Shown: positions 32,056-44,084 of the stretch, piece by piece
Position numbering within the stretch: position 1 is the stretch's first letter
Layout: each line of letters opens with the position of its first letter
From: Saccopteryx bilineata
Lineage: Eukaryota; Chordata; Mammalia; Chiroptera; Emballonuridae
Reading direction: 5' to 3'
Assembly (NCBI RefSeq): GCF_036850765.1
Contig: NC_089491.1
Span: 131,866,266 to 131,930,265, forward strand
DNA length: 64,000 nt
The notes under the pieces: generated by a model
What the model was told of the DNA's origin: nothing
Seen by the model: only the letters and a program-made list of their open reading frames with translations
Databases searched by the model: none
Translations under genes and position numbers: made by a program

Positions 32056-35000
32056 TTATGTCCCACCTATGTATGGAATCATATAGTTCTTAGTTTTTTC
32101 TGATTTACTTATTTCACTCAGTATAATGTTATCAAGGTCCATCCATGTTGTTGTAAGTGATCCGATGTCATCATTTCTTATAGCTGAGTAGTATTCCATA
32201 GTATATATGTACCAAAGCTTTTTAATCCACTCGTCCACTGACGGACACTTGGGCTGTTTCCAGATCTTCGCTATTGTAAACAATGCTGCCATAAACATGG
32301 GGGTGCATTTCTTCTTTTCAAACAGTGCTATGGTGTTCTTGGGATATATTCCTAAAAGTGGGATAGTTGAGTCAAAAGGCAGTTTGATTTTTAATTTCTT
32401 GAGGAATCTCCATACTGTTTTCCACAGTGGCTGCAGCAGTCTGCATTTCCACCAGCAGTGCAGGAGGGTTCCCTTTTCTCCACATCCTCGCCAGCACTTA
32501 TTCTGTGTTGTTTTGTTGATGAGCACCATTCTGACTGGTGTGAAATGATATCTCATTGTGGTTTTAATTTGCATTTCTCTAATGATTAGTGATGTTGAGC
32601 ATTTTTTCATATGCCTATTGGCCATCTGTATGTTCTCTTTGGAGAAGTGTCTATTCATTTCTTTTGCCCATTTTTGGATTGGATTGTTTGTCTTCCTGGT
32701 ATTGAGTTTTACAAGTTCTTAATAAATTTTGGTTATTAACCTCTTATCAGACATATTGTCAAATATATTCTCCCATTGTGCAGTTTGTCTTTTTATTCTG
32801 TTCTTATTGTCTTTAGCTGTGCAAAAGCTTTTTAGTTTGATATAGTCCCATTCTGTTTTTTATTTCACTTGCCCATGAAGATAAATCAGCAAATATATTG
32901 CTGTGAGAGATATCAGAGAGCTTACTGCCTATGTTTTCTTCTAAGATGCTTGTGGTTTTAAGGCTTACATTTAAGTCTTTTATCCATTTTGAGTTTATTT
33001 TTGTGAATGGTGTAAGTTAGTGGTCTAGTTTCATTTTTTTTCAGGTAGCTGTCCAATTTTCCCAACACCATTTGTTGAAGAGTCTGTCTTTACTCCAGCG
33101 TATGCTCTTACCTCCTTTGTCAAATATCAGTTGTCCATAAAAGTGTGGGTTTATTTCTGGGTTCTCAGTTCTCTTCCATTGATCTATATGCTTGTTCTTA
33201 TGCCAGTACCAGGCTGTTTTGAGTACAATGGCCTTGTAGTATAACTTGATATCCGAAGTGTGATACCTCCCACTTTATCCTTCCTTTTCAAGATTGCTGA
33301 GGCTATTCGTGTTCTCTTTTGGTTCCATATAAATTTTTGGAATATGTGTTCTACATCTTTGAAGTAAGTCATTGGTACTTTAATTGGTATTGCATTGAAT
33401 TTATAAATTGCTTTGGGTAATATAGACATTTTAATGATGTTTATTTTTCCTAACCATGAGCACGGTATATGCTTCCACTTGTTTGTATCTTCGCTGATTT
33501 TTTTTATCAATGTTTTATAATTTTCTGAGTACAAGTCTTTAATTTCCCTGGTTAAATTTATTTCTAGGTACTTTATTTTTTTTATTGCAATGGTGAAGGG
33601 GATTGCTTCCTTAATTTCTCTTTCTGACAGTTCATTGTTCGTGTATAAAAATGCCTCTGATTTTTGAGTATTAATTTTATATCCTGCCACCTTGCTGAAT
33701 TCATTTATCAGGTCCAGTATTTTTTTACTTGAGACTAGGGTGTTCTATATACAACATCATATCATCTGCAAATAATGATAGTTTTACTTCTTTTCCAATT
33801 TGGATGCCTTTTATTTCTTTTTCTTGTCTGATTGCTGTGGCTAGGACTTCCAGAATTAGGTTGAATAAGAGTGGTGAAAGAGGGCATCCCTACCTTGTTC
33901 CTGATCTTAAGGGGATTGCTTTTAATTTTTGCCCATTGAAGAAAGATGTTGGCTGTGGGTTTGTTACAGATGGCCTTTATCATGTTGAGGTATGTTCCCT
34001 GTATTCCCACTTTGCTGAGAGTTTTGATCATGAATGGGTGCTGGATTTTATCAAATGCTTTTTCTGCATCTATTGAAATTATCATGTTGGTTTTCTCCTT
34101 CCTTTTGTTTATGTGATGAATCACATCGATTGATTTGCGAATATTGTACCAGCCTTGCCTCCCAAGAATAAATTCCACTTGATCATGGTGTATGATTTTT
34201 TTCATATATTGCTGGATTCAGTTTGCTAATAGTTTGTTGAAGATTTTAGCATCTAAATTCATCAGGGATATTGGCCTATAATTTTCTTTCTTTGTGTTGT
34301 CTTTGCCTGGTTTTGGAATCAGAATTATACTCGCCTCATAAAAGGAGCTTGGAAATCTTCCTTCCTCTTGAATTTTTTGAAATCGCTTGAGAAGGATAGG
34401 AGTTAGTTCTTCTTTAAATATTTGGTAGAATTCACTTGTGAAGCCATCAGGGCCAGGACTTTTCTATTTTGGGAGTTTTTTGATAGCTGTTTCAATCTCA
34501 TTTGTTGTAATTGGTCTGTTTAGGTTTTCTGATTCTTCCAGATTAATTTTTGGAAGATTATATGTTTCAAGGAATTTGTCCATTTCATCTAGGTTGTCTA
34601 GTTTTTTGGCGTACAGTTCTTCATAGTATTTTCTTACAATATTCTATATTTCTGTTGTGTCAGTTGTTATTTCTCCACTCTCATTTCTAATTTTATTTAT
34701 TTGAGTCCTCTCTCTTTTTTTCTTGGTGAGTCTGGTTAAAGGTTCATCAATCTTGTTTACCTTTTCAAAGAACCAGGTCCAGGTTTCATTGATCCTCTGT
34801 ATTGTTTCTTTAGCCTCTATGTCATTTATTTTTGCTCTGATCTTTATTATTTCCTTCCTTCTACTAGCTCTGGGCTTTACTTGCTGTTCTTTTTCTAGTT
34901 CTTTTAGATGCAGGGTCAAGTTGTTTATTGGAGATTTTCCTAGCTTCTTGAGGTATGCCTGTAATGCTATGAACTTCCCTCTCAAGACTGCTTTTGCTGT

Positions 35001-35881
35001 GTCCCATAAATTTTAAGTTGATGTATACTCATTATTGTTCATTTCTAGGAATTTTTAAATTTCTTCTTTGACCTCATTGTTAACTCATTCATTATTTAAT
35101 AACATACTATTTAGCTTCCAAGTGTTTGAGTATTTTTCAGTTTTTCTGTTGTGGTTGATTTCTAATTTTATGCCATTGTGATCAGAGAAAGTGCTCGATA
35201 TGATTTCAATCTTCTTAAATTTGTTGAGATCACTTTTGTGCCCTAACATGTGGTCTATTCTAGAGAATGTACCATGAGTACTTGAAAAGAATGTATATTC
35301 TGCTGCTTTAGGGTGAAAGGTTCTGAAGATATCTATTAAATCAACTTGATCTAGTGTGTCCTTTAAGTCTGCTGTTTCTTTGTTAATTTTATTTCTTGAG
35401 GATCTATCTAGCGATGTTAGTAGGGTATTGAAATCCCCTACTATTATAGTATTGCTGTTGATCTCACCCTTTAAATCCATCAAAGTCTGCTTTATATATT
35501 TAGGTGCTCCTATATTAGGTGCGTAGATATTTATAATGGTTATATCTTCCTGTTGGATTGTTCCTTTTATCATTATGTAGTGACCTTCTTTATCTCTTAC
35601 TATAGCCTTTGTTTTAAAGTCCATTTTGTCTGATATAAGTATTGCTATCCCAGCTTTTTTTTTTTTTCATTTCCACTTGCTTAAAATATTTTTTTCCATT
35701 CTTTTATCTTCAGTCTATGTGCATTTTTTGTTTTAAGGTAAGTCTCTTGTAGACAGCATATGTGTGGGTCCTGTTTTCTTATCCACGCAGCTACCCTATG
35801 TCTTTCGATGAGATCATTTAATCCATTTACATTTAAGATTATTATTGATATGTAGTTGTTTATTGCTATTTTATTCTTCAA
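32056..35881 (-). pseudogene. L1 ORF2 (endonuclease and reverse transcriptase), broken
   Basis: The start MKNKIAINNYISIIILNVNGLNDLIERHRVAAWIRKQDPHICCLQETYL matches the start of the ORF2 endonuclease. Endonuclease blocks follow in another frame at 35085-35624 (IINIYAPN, VGDFNTLLTSLDR, STHGTFSRIDHMLGHK, SDHNGIKLEI). RT blocks appear at 33762-34205 ([16 protein letters not shown], then a frameshift before the SPL motif). The Cys/His-rich end lies at 32056-32658 ([18 protein letters not shown], ending MIPYIGGT). It is split over at least five frames, so it is not functional. Confidence 0.93.
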
Positions 35882-35899
35882 AACTGTATTCCACTTTTG

Positions 35900-36835
35900 C
35901 TATATTCTTTTTCTCCTTTGATATGTTTACAACAAGCTCCTTAGCATTTTTTGCAGCATTTGTTTGGTTGTAGTGAATTCCTTGAGTTTTTTTTCTGTCT
36001 GGAAAGCTTTTTATGTCTCTTTCAATTTTAAACAATAGCCTTGCTCAATAAAGTAGTCTTGGTTGTAGGCTCTTGTTCTGCATTACTTTAAGTATTTCTT
36101 GCCATTCCTTTCTGACCTCAAGTGTTTCTGTTAAGAAGTCAAAGTTTATCTTTATGGGGGCTCCTTTGTGGGTGATAGTCTTTTTATCTCTAGCAGTTTT
36201 TAATATTTTCTCTTTATCACTTAGCTTTGGTATTTTAATTATGATGTCTTGGTGTAGATTTTTTAGGTTTCTCTTTAATGGAATTCTCTGTGATTCTTAA
36301 ACTTGTAAGACGTTTTTCTGCCTTAATTGAGGGAAGTTTTCAGCCATGATATGTTTGAACAAAGTCTCTATCCCTTGTTCTTTCTCTTCTTCTTCAGGAA
36401 CCCCTATGATGCAGATGTTATTTCTCTTCCTGTTGTCAAAGAGCTCTCTTAGAGTTTCCTCAGACATTTTGAGTTTCTTTCCTTTTTTCTGCTCTGCTTC
36501 CATGCCTTCATTTATCTTGTCCTCTAACTCACTGATTTAATTCTCAGCTTCATGCATCCTGCTTTTAATTCCTTCCATTGTGTTCTTCATTTCTGATATT
36601 GTATTTGTCATTTATGACTGATTCTTTTTTATTATTTCAATGTCCTTTTTTATATTTGCTATCTCTTTATTTAGGTGTCCATAATAAGCATCTATTGTTG
36701 TTCTAATATCTTTGAGCATCCTAACAATCGTTTTTTAAAACTCTGCATCTGGTAATTTGTTATATCTCACTCATTTAGGTCCTTTTCTGGGGATTTCTCT
36801 TGATTCATTTGTGTTGCATTTCTCTGCCTTCTCAT
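35900..36835 (-). pseudogene. L1 ORF1 (RNA-binding chaperone), broken
   Basis: The N-terminus reads MRRQRNATQMNQEKSPEKDLNE, a widespread mammalian L1 ORF1 start. Downstream comes the coiled-coil end and RRM start (RNNICIIGVPEEEEKEQGIETLFKHIMAENFPQL, 36297-36503). The RNA-binding half follows in other frames, recognisable as IIIKIPKLSDKEKILKTARDK and HKGAPIKINFDFLTETLEVRKEW. Stops and frameshifts break it. The 3' boundary is approximate because the frame is lost before ORF2. Confidence 0.85.
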
Positions 36836-38318
36836 TTTGTCTGTGTAAAAGAAGGTTTTGGCCACTGTAGTCCACTGGGTGTGGCCTCTGTGTTCCCTAA
36901 GTGTGGTCTGTCTGCAGGCTTGCCACCCCCTCTGCTTGTTGCTGCCTAGAGCATTTGTGTATGGGCATTTTTGGTTCCGGCCCACTGGGGCTGTTGCTGT
37001 GGTTTCCGCCTCTCCTTCACGGGAGTGGCTGTGATCACGTGCTCGGGTGTACAAGCCTCGGTGGCCTTGGCCTTCACTTTGCCCCCACAGGTGGCATTAT
37101 GCTCTGCCCTGAGGGCAAGGGTGAGCACTTTTTCTCAGGTCCGTGTATCCGCCTGATTTGGGGCTTTTGCCCCGCCCCTGCAGGAGTAGTCTGCTCCTAG
37201 GACAGCTGCAAGCCTTGGCTCCACAGGTCAGGCAGGACTGCATGCCCACTCTCAGTAGTGGGACTCCACCTGTTCTGGGCTTTTGGTTCCACCCCCACGG
37301 GAGGAGTTGGCTCCCAAGTCAGACCACAAGCTTCGGTTCTATGAGAGGGTCAAGGCTATGCTCCTGCGCCGTTGCTCAAGGGCAGGTCTCTGCTCCTTCT
37401 GGGGCTCCTGCCCTTCCCTCGCAGGCTGGATTGCAGGCGCCCCGCAGCTGGGCTTGACCACTTTTGCACATCCCCTCCTCCCCAGTTGGGCAAGACTGAG
37501 CTCACACCTGGGCCTCAGTGGTGGCTAGCTGGCTTCCGCTCTTGCCGACACCCGCCCTCAGGCGAGCCCTCAGTCGTGTAGGTGGAGGCGCTGCAGCTCA
37601 GATCCTAAGACTCACTACTGTAGTCCTGAAAGCTCCCTCCTTCTAAGCGACTCTCCTCTGAGTGCCATGGGAGAGCTTGTTTGGCTGGTGTCCTGCTTCC
37701 CTTTGCTGGTATTGCAGTTTCCAGGGGAAATATTCACTTCAGATTTGGGGAGTGACTCGTCCCAGGGGTTAGGGTGACTGTCCCTCAAAATGTTTCTCCC
37801 TGTACCTCCTAGATTACACTCTCTTCCTCCTACTCCCATCCTCTCCTCTCTCCCCGTCCCCTGGAGCCCCAGGTGAGTGGTTGTGAGAGAGGGTTTTTTT
37901 GCGCGGTCCCTTTAAAAAGAATCCTGGGTCTGTGAAATCAGTCTCTTTCTCACAAACAGTATCCTGTCTTGTTTCCAGCTAAATACTGGCCATACACCTC
38001 TTCTAGGCTCTGGGGCTGCAGGCTGGGGCTTTGTTCTGGGACTCAGAACCCTCCCCTCTCTGCTAAACTCACTTCCCGCCATGCAAGTCTCTCCTGGCTG
38101 CTGTTCACTCCGGGGAGCTGGGCAGCCCTTTCCGTGTTTCTGCTTTTCCTACCAGTCTCAGTGTGGCTTCTTCAGTGTTCCTTGGTTGAAGAGTCCTCTT
38201 AGTTTAGTCCAAATTTGGTTTTTCCAGATGATGATTCTTAAAATTATTTTGTAATTCACTTTGGTTCTGGGAGGTGGAAGTTGGTACATCTGCCAACTCC
38301 ATCGCCATATTGTCTTTC
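36836..38318 (-). promoter_or_regulatory. L1 5'UTR/promoter region (fossil)
   Basis: About 1.48 kb of GC-richer sequence lies upstream of ORF1 on the minus strand, starting with a YY1-like motif at the very 5' end. In active L1s such regions hold the internal Pol II promoter, and YY1 fixes the start site. Overlapping frames on both strands (37000-37600) reflect its high GC content and are not genes. Decay makes activity unlikely. Confidence 0.8.
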
Positions 38319-38500
38319 TTTCATTGAATCCTTAACACCAGCTGGTGAGACAGGTATTATTTTTATCCCTCATTTTTAGGTGGAAAAATATAAAGTTCAG
38401 AAATAGTAACCTCACTGTTAATTTCCAGTGTAGGGATATAAACAAAGCTCAGGATTTTTCACCCTGTGGAGTCTGATTCTTCAATATCTTACCCAACCTT
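38319..38500 (-). mobile_element. MIR SINE, right part after L1 insertion
   Basis: It continues the MIR begun at 31755: 'cattgaatccttaacaccagctggtgagacaggtattatttttatccctcatttttagg'. The restored join explains both L1 flanks and gives the MIR an age older than the L1. Confidence 0.85.
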
Positions 38501-38725
38501 CACTAGAGGTAAGGATAAACCATATTGGCCTTAGTCAATTATAGTAACTCATTGACCATTGATAGTCAGAAACTTAGACCAGTCAGCTCCTTATTAACAA
38601 TTATTAATGCAAATATAGCTTATTCTGAAATTGATCCAAACAAATGAACAGGAAGGACTTGGGTTCCAAAATTTAGCAAGAAATACTTCCTCTCTCTCTC
38701 TTTCTTTTTTTTATTCTCCTTCTCC

Positions 38726-38729
<4 letters not shown>

Positions 38730-38760
<31 letters not shown>

Positions 38761-38788
38761 TTCTTCTTCTTCTTCTTCTTCTTCTTCT
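38730..38788 (+). repeat. (CTT)n microsatellite
   Basis: About 18 ctt/tct units follow a C/T-rich lead-in from 38690. A 67-codon frame of Leu repeats here is an artefact. Confidence 0.93.
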
Positions 38789-39209
38789 CTGTCTCTCTCC
38801 CTCTCCCTCCCTTCTTTCCCCTAGAAGTAAATAGAAAACATATGTCACTGATTGTTACTCAAAGCCAGCACACTACCAAGTAGAGAAATCATCTTAGGAC
38901 AAAGTCTTCTTTGTAAATGACCATATGGAGAGATAGAGGAACCCTGGTTTGTTCATAATGTAATTAAACAGTAGGATTAACAAACCTAGAGGCTACCCGA
39001 CATCTGGACTTCATTTTATACAAGCCAATAAGTGTCCTCGCTTTTTAAATAACTTTGAGTTGAGTAATCATTCTCTATAACTGAAAACATCCTAACCAAT
39101 AGTACCCCATGTGTCCTCCTCAGAGAAGAAAAAGAAGAGTAATCAGAGCCCTTATGGTTGATCTCACCAATGGGAGGGAGGCCATAATGAAGCCACAATG
39201 TGTCCTTTT

Positions 39210-39322
39210 TAAAGATGAGAAGGGTTTAGTAACTCACCCTTAGTTACCTGGCTAGTAAATGACAAGGTTGGAATTTGAACCTAGGAGAGTCTGACACCAA
39301 AGCCTGTGTGCTTTCCAATATG
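39210..39322 (-). mobile_element. MIR SINE fragment, ancient
   Basis: 'gttacctggctagtaaatgacaaggttggaatttgaacctaggagagtctgacaccaaagcc' is the reverse MIR head region. Confidence 0.83.
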
Positions 39323-39741
39323 CACAGTGGAAATCTTGGCCAGTAATAAAAGGTATACAATCATAGTCCAGCCCCCTGTAGAAGTTAGGCAAGAGCTCAC
39401 TGAGGATAAAGCCTAATAAGTAATCTGGCTGTCATAGCAGAATGCCAATCATAGAAGGAACTTATGTGCTGGCCAGGGAGATCTTTTTGTATGTTGGAGC
39501 CAATGTGGCAGGAGAAGGGAGATGCTGATTCAGAGTCTAATCCCTGGCATGTTGGATGCTGGGTGGAAAGCCAAAACATTAGTTTTAGACATTACCAGAT
39601 GGTGTGTGTGAGGCTACTGATAACTTTTCCTGCCTCTATGTCAGGACTGACTCAGCCACCAATGAAAACAATCATTCAAGTAGAAACCCTTAGAAAAGAC
39701 AGAAGCTGGTAAAAAAGAGAGAGAGAAAGAAATAAAATGAG

Positions 39742-39743
<2 letters not shown>

Positions 39744-39804
<61 letters not shown>

Positions 39805-39930
39805 AAAAGAGAGGAAGGAAGGAAAGAAGGAAGGAAGGAAGGAAGGAAGGAAGGAAGGAAGGAAGGAAGGAAGGAAGGAAGGAAAGAAGGAAGGAAAGAA
39901 GGAAGGAAAAAAGGAAGAGAAGGAAGAGAA
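39744..39930 (+). repeat. (GAAA)n-(GGAA)n microsatellite
   Basis: About 65 bases of gaaa units (39744-39810) pass into about 120 bases of ggaa/gaaa units (39811-39930). Every frame across it is open, giving spurious Lys/Glu/Arg or Ser/Phe/Leu proteins. GGAA repeats can bind ETS-family factors and purine tracts can form triplex DNA; both are general knowledge. Confidence 0.96.
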
Positions 39931-39959
39931 TGGAATTTATAGATACTAGAAATATGGAC

Positions 39960-40480
39960 ATGATGAAAGTGACAAATTGGCTCCTGCCAGATAGTTGGTT
40001 TGTCTGGAAGTTCCATCTTTCTCTAGCCAATGTGGCACTATATGCAAGTTTCTAGTTTCTGTTTCTAGTGCATTTTTGTGAATAACATTGTTTTTCTAAA
40101 ACTGGTTACCACTTTTTCCTGAGTTCTTACTCAAAGTTATACTTGTCTCTGAAAACTCAAAGAATGTGATCCATGACTACCTTTCCCAATCTCTGCCTGT
40201 TCCCGAGTTGGCTGCTGAGGTTGAACACTGCACTATTTCAGGGAGTGCCACATGGCTTCCTTTGAAAGATGCAGCACTCAACCTGAATGAGCACCCATGA
40301 TTCTGACTGGTTCTCTACCACCTCATCCACTCTTTGTCTAAGACTTTTTTTGTAATAATATTCATGCCTACTTTCACTATTACTTGTGAGATAGATTGAT
40401 TGATGATTACAGCAATTTGTCAAGTAGCCAATGTAAGAGAAAATGTTCTGACTTACTTCAAAGAAGATGTGTGACTGCAA
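39960..40480. other. Unique-looking sequence
   Basis: Nothing recognised. Confidence 0.4.
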
Positions 40481-40489
40481 TTTGTGGTC

Positions 40490-40660
40490 TGCCACTTATT
40501 AGCTAGTTGGCCATGACCAAGTCAACCAACTGAGCTACAGTTTCACCATCTACAAAATGAAGAGACTAATATTTATCTCTTAGCATATTATTAAAAACAT
40601 TCTCAAAGGTCCTTGCATTGTGTCTGCAATGAAGTACATCCTCAATAAATACTAATTTTT
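40490..40660 (+). mobile_element. MIR SINE, ancient
   Basis: 'ccacttattagctagttggccatgaccaagtcaaccaactgagctacagtttcaccatctacaaaatgaag' and the end 'gtacatcctcaataaatact' follow the MIR consensus. Confidence 0.83.
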
Positions 40661-40910
40661 TTCTTGAATTCTTGTACCAATCTCAGTTCCTTCTTTTTTC
40701 AGGAGATGAATTTGGTCCAGCAGATATTATATTATAAGTGAAGGTAACCCTTCCCTGAATGTTTTTCAATTGGTGAGAAGCATTTTACAAAGTGTGTTCC
40801 TTTGAGAAGTTCTGGGTTGCAGGAGGATGGAGAGGAGCTCTTTGGTCAAACATTTGAAAAGTACTGCATTTTATAAATTTGTGTTCAATGTAAAGCACTC
40901 AGAGATGCAT

Positions 40911-41282
40911 TTTTTTTTTTTGTATTTTTCCAAAGCTGGAAATGGGGAGGCAGTCAGACAGACTCCTGCATGCACCCAACCGGGATCCACCCGGCATGCC
41001 CACCAGGGGACAATGCTCTGACCATCTGGGGCATCGCTCTGCTGCAATTAGAGCCATTCTAGCACCTGAGGCAGAGGCCACAGAGCCATCCTCAGCGCCC
41101 GGGCCAACTTTGCTCCAATGGAGCCTTGGCTGTGGGAGGGGAAGAGAGAGACAGAGAGGAAGGAGAGGGGGAGGGGTGGAGAAGCAGATGGACGCTTCTC
41201 CTGTGTGCCCTGGCCGGGAATAGAACCCAGGACTCCTGCACGCCAGGCTGACGCTCTACCACTGAGCCAACCAGCCAGGGCC
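40911..41282 (-). mobile_element. Rhin-1-type tRNA-derived SINE
   Basis: Flanked by an 11-base duplication, cagagatgcat, at 40900-40910 and 41283-41293. The poly(T) tail is at the left. The body is the complement of the 45004 copy. The tRNA-like head at the right reads ggccctggctggttggctcag on the minus strand. Frames of 60-128 codons inside are by-products. Confidence 0.95.
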
Positions 41283-41299
41283 CAGAGATGCATATTTAA

Positions 41300-41935
41300 A
41301 AGACAAATTTTCATCTCAGAGACATGGAGTTCAAGTTGTGTTTCTATCTTATTTTTCATTCTTCATCTTGCTAATCTGGGTTGCACAGGGTTGGGAGACA
41401 AGATGCTTTTCAAATCCATCCTGGAATGCCTGCAAATACCCTCTTCTTTATCCGGCAGAGGTGAAAGGGATCTGCAAGATCCAAAGAGCAACAAAATCAA
41501 ATGATTACTAGGAATTTAAAATATTTCCTTAGTAAAGAGTAAAGTTCATTAGACAGTAACAAAATAGAAAACAGAAATATTTATTGTATTGACAAATATG
41601 ACCTTAAATACTCTGTGAACCACACAAAAAAAAATCAAATTGCTTTAGAATCCCATCTTCTTGTGCTGCTTTGTTTCATAATAACAAAGATTATAAAGGT
41701 TAATCATGTACCTTATAAAACTGATCTAAAAACAAGTGACTTTTGATTACTTCCAAATTCAGATTAATCTTTAATAGGAGAAAAATCTACCACTACTAAA
41801 AATATTCAAAAGAATTTGCTATGAGATCCTAAATTAATTCCAAAGAAATAGTCCCAAAATATTTTAGAAGAGGCGACATCACTGAAATAAATGGTTTCTC
41901 AATGTGACCACTCCACTCAATTAAATGCATAAATT
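41300..41935. other. Unique-looking A/T-rich sequence
   Basis: Nothing recognised. Confidence 0.4.
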
Positions 41936-41953
41936 TTGCTAAGGTAATGTTTT

Positions 41954-41972
41954 CTGAGAAAGAAACAGAAGC

Positions 41973-42018
<46 letters not shown>

Positions 42019-42161
42019 CATCAACCCATTAACCCATTGTTCAACTTAGTTGAACCATTGATTGCTTCTCATATGTGCCCTGATAGGGATTTGAACTGGT
42101 AACTTTGGGGGTTAAGCCCACAATCCTGGGAGCAGCCCCAGAGCTCTTGGGACAAGAGCTC
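41954..42161 (-). mobile_element. tRNA-derived SINE with (GA)n tract
   Basis: Flanks are tgctaaggtaatgttt (41938-41953) and tgctaagataatttt (from 42162), an imperfect target duplication. A (GA)n run at 41974-42016 precedes 'agaagcatcaaccca', 'ttgattgcttctcatatgtgccctgatagggatttgaac'. The tRNA-like head is degraded. Confidence 0.85.
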
Positions 42162-42179
42162 TGCTAAGATAATTTTAAA

Positions 42180-42650
42180 TTAAGGCACACTTTATAATAA
42201 ATTTATACATATTTAGTTTGTAGTGCATTAGCTTTTCTAGTATGCATCTTCATTAATTAAAAAATGTTTTATTAAAACTTTTACAAACTATTTATGAGAA
42301 ACTGTATAATCTCCAGGGGGGGAATAAAATTACCTAATTTGGAAATGCATGGTACTGCTCAGACATTTTAAGTTATGCAAATAATTATAAAAATTACTTT
42401 ACTTCTATAACTCCATTAACCATTAATTCCCTTGAGAATCTTACTTTAAAAAGAGGTCTTTTTTAAAAGGACATTTATTCAAAAGCAATTCTTGATGAAA
42501 TGCCATAATAAGTCATAAAACTATTAAGAAGGGGGTAAGCTGAAGAAAGGAAGGAAGGAGAAGAGGAGAGGAAAGAAAACAAAAATTTCTGTGTGACAAA
42601 GATTTCCAAATTCCAGCTAATCCCCAAGTAATTTCAAATAGTATTCATTA
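42180..42650. other. Unique-looking A/T-rich sequence
   Basis: Nothing recognised. Confidence 0.4.
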
Positions 42651-42655
42651 CAAAA

Positions 42656-42923
42656 ATTTTAGTAAATCAAAAATATTTATCAGACCCTTAGATTTTTATT
42701 CCCAACTTTGATTGATGGTAAATTAGTATCTATATCTCTTTTCAGCTATTTTATTTGTAGTTTGAATTTAGTGGCCAGTTCACCTAGACTGGCCAGTTTA
42801 TTCAAGCTAGCACTGATATTTTTCCTTATAGCCTCGAATAGACACCTTCAAATAATTTGCCAGCTAATTCGGTAAAAAAAAAACATATGGGTAATATACA
42901 CTAGCTCATTCATTGTAATCTCT
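42656..42923 (+). repeat. Copy A of an unclassified repeat (inverted partner at 50083)
   Basis: Runs from about 'agtaaatcaaaaatatttatcagacccttag' to 'actagctcattcattg'. The reverse complement of 50083-50337 matches over its whole length with scattered mismatches and small gaps. Either two copies of one interspersed repeat (perhaps LTR-related, given the candidate LTR signals just downstream) or an inverted duplication. Confidence 0.85.
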
Positions 42924-43130
42924 GAAAAAGCCACAAAAGTATATTATAAATAATAGCACCCTGCTAGAGTAATGGGGAAGGGCTGGCTTAGAAAGTTCTT
43001 TGCATCACAGAATGTACTCCTGTGAGGACCCTCATTGAGAAAACCAGGATGTGAGCTCTGATTCCTGTGAGAAACTTCAAGCAAAACCAGCTCTCTTGTG
43101 CTGAGCAGTCCACCTGAGTACCAGCCCACC

Positions 43131-43440
43131 CACATATTAGGGCTAGTTTAGCCTTGGTTCCAGGCACTTCTAGACCAGGTGCCTGAAAGATTACCTTTTA
43201 AGGCACAGGCTAGCTAACACAGCAAGCTTATATCACCACACTGATACAATAGTTGATGTAGTGTTAGTACCTAGCCACTATTGTCTGTAGGCCTTATATA
43301 TACCCCTGTCTGCACTGGCAGTCTAGGCACAGCAGAACAAAGACAGAATAAAAGACTTGAAGCATGCATCACTTGCCCTAGGCTCCTTAGGCTTTTTTCA
43401 CCTTAGGGATCACACCATGGAAATCATCTCTCACGGAACA
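43131..43440 (+). mobile_element. Candidate solo LTR portion (tentative)
   Basis: A TATA-like ttatatata (about 43294-43302) is followed about 50 bases later by a polyadenylation signal, aataaa (43347-43352), then a T/C-rich U5-like stretch. That spacing fits an LTR's U3-R-U5. No clear TG...CA ends or target duplication are seen. It may belong with the unclassified repeat at 42656. Confidence 0.35.
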
Positions 43441-43444
43441 GATG

Positions 43445-44080
43445 TGCTCCGACAACTTCAATTCTTATCTGAGACTTATTTTGGTCTTCATTCTCTGCAA
43501 CAAAGATTTCTCATCATGAACTGGTAAAGGTACTGGGACATATTTCAAGAAAAAGAAGATGATTATTAACCATGGGACAGGGAGAGCTCCAAGCTGAAGT
43601 CAAAGGCAATAACATAGAGGTTTCAACTTACTAGAGAACAAGTCAGGGGGCTCAATTCTAGCTACAATAACAACAACAACAAAATGCTCCTCATTCTGGA
43701 TCATTGTAGAGCTGTAAATTGCTCTGGAACCTTAGCACTGGTCTTGAAATGAAACAACCACCAGAAAACATGGAAACAGAACAGTTTAAGAATATTCCAT
43801 TGAAGTTCCTAGGGGCTTTTCTTTCTGCCCAAGGGGTGCATGATGGATACAGTCTTAAGAGGTAGAGTGTTGTTTTGAAAATTACCATTATCCTTTTGGA
43901 AAACTGAGAAAAATCTTAAACAAGAGTTCTTCCATTCTTGCTTGCTCTTGGAGTAAAATTTATTTTGGAAATATTTCATCTATCTCTTAATCAGCTAAAT
44001 TATTTGCTCATCTAAAAGTTACTTAAATTATTGATTCAATATTTCAGCAATTTTAAAATGTCATAGCACAATTAATTTAT
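43445..44080. other. Unique-looking sequence
   Basis: Contains a short (CAA)n run at about 43670-43682. Nothing else recognised. Confidence 0.4.
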
Positions 44081-44084
44081 TTAA

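Larger units (their letters stand above)
31819..38318 (-). mobile_element. Full-length L1 with 5'UTR, decayed
   Basis: Flanks carry a target duplication of about 15 bases with one mismatch: tttcactgaatcctt (31804-31818) and tttcattgaatcctt (38319-38333). On the minus strand the order is a 5'UTR (38318 to about 36836), ORF1, ORF2, a 3'UTR and an A-rich tail at 31819. The 5' end carries a YY1-like caatatggcgatgg (complement of 38299-38312), where active mammalian L1s carry a YY1 site. Both ORFs have many frameshifts. Its protein and 3'UTR text differ clearly from the L1s at 1489 and 21785, so it is another subfamily. Confidence 0.95.

Noticed and set aside
36901..37581. Several overlapping frames of 60-104 codons, Pro/Cys/Trp-rich
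   Set aside because: They fall in the GC-rich 5'UTR of the minus-strand L1, on both strands, with no conserved domain.
39641..40030. 129- and 108-codon Ser/Phe/Leu-rich minus-strand frames
   Set aside because: Translation of the GAAA/GGAA microsatellite; every frame is open because the repeat lacks stop codons.
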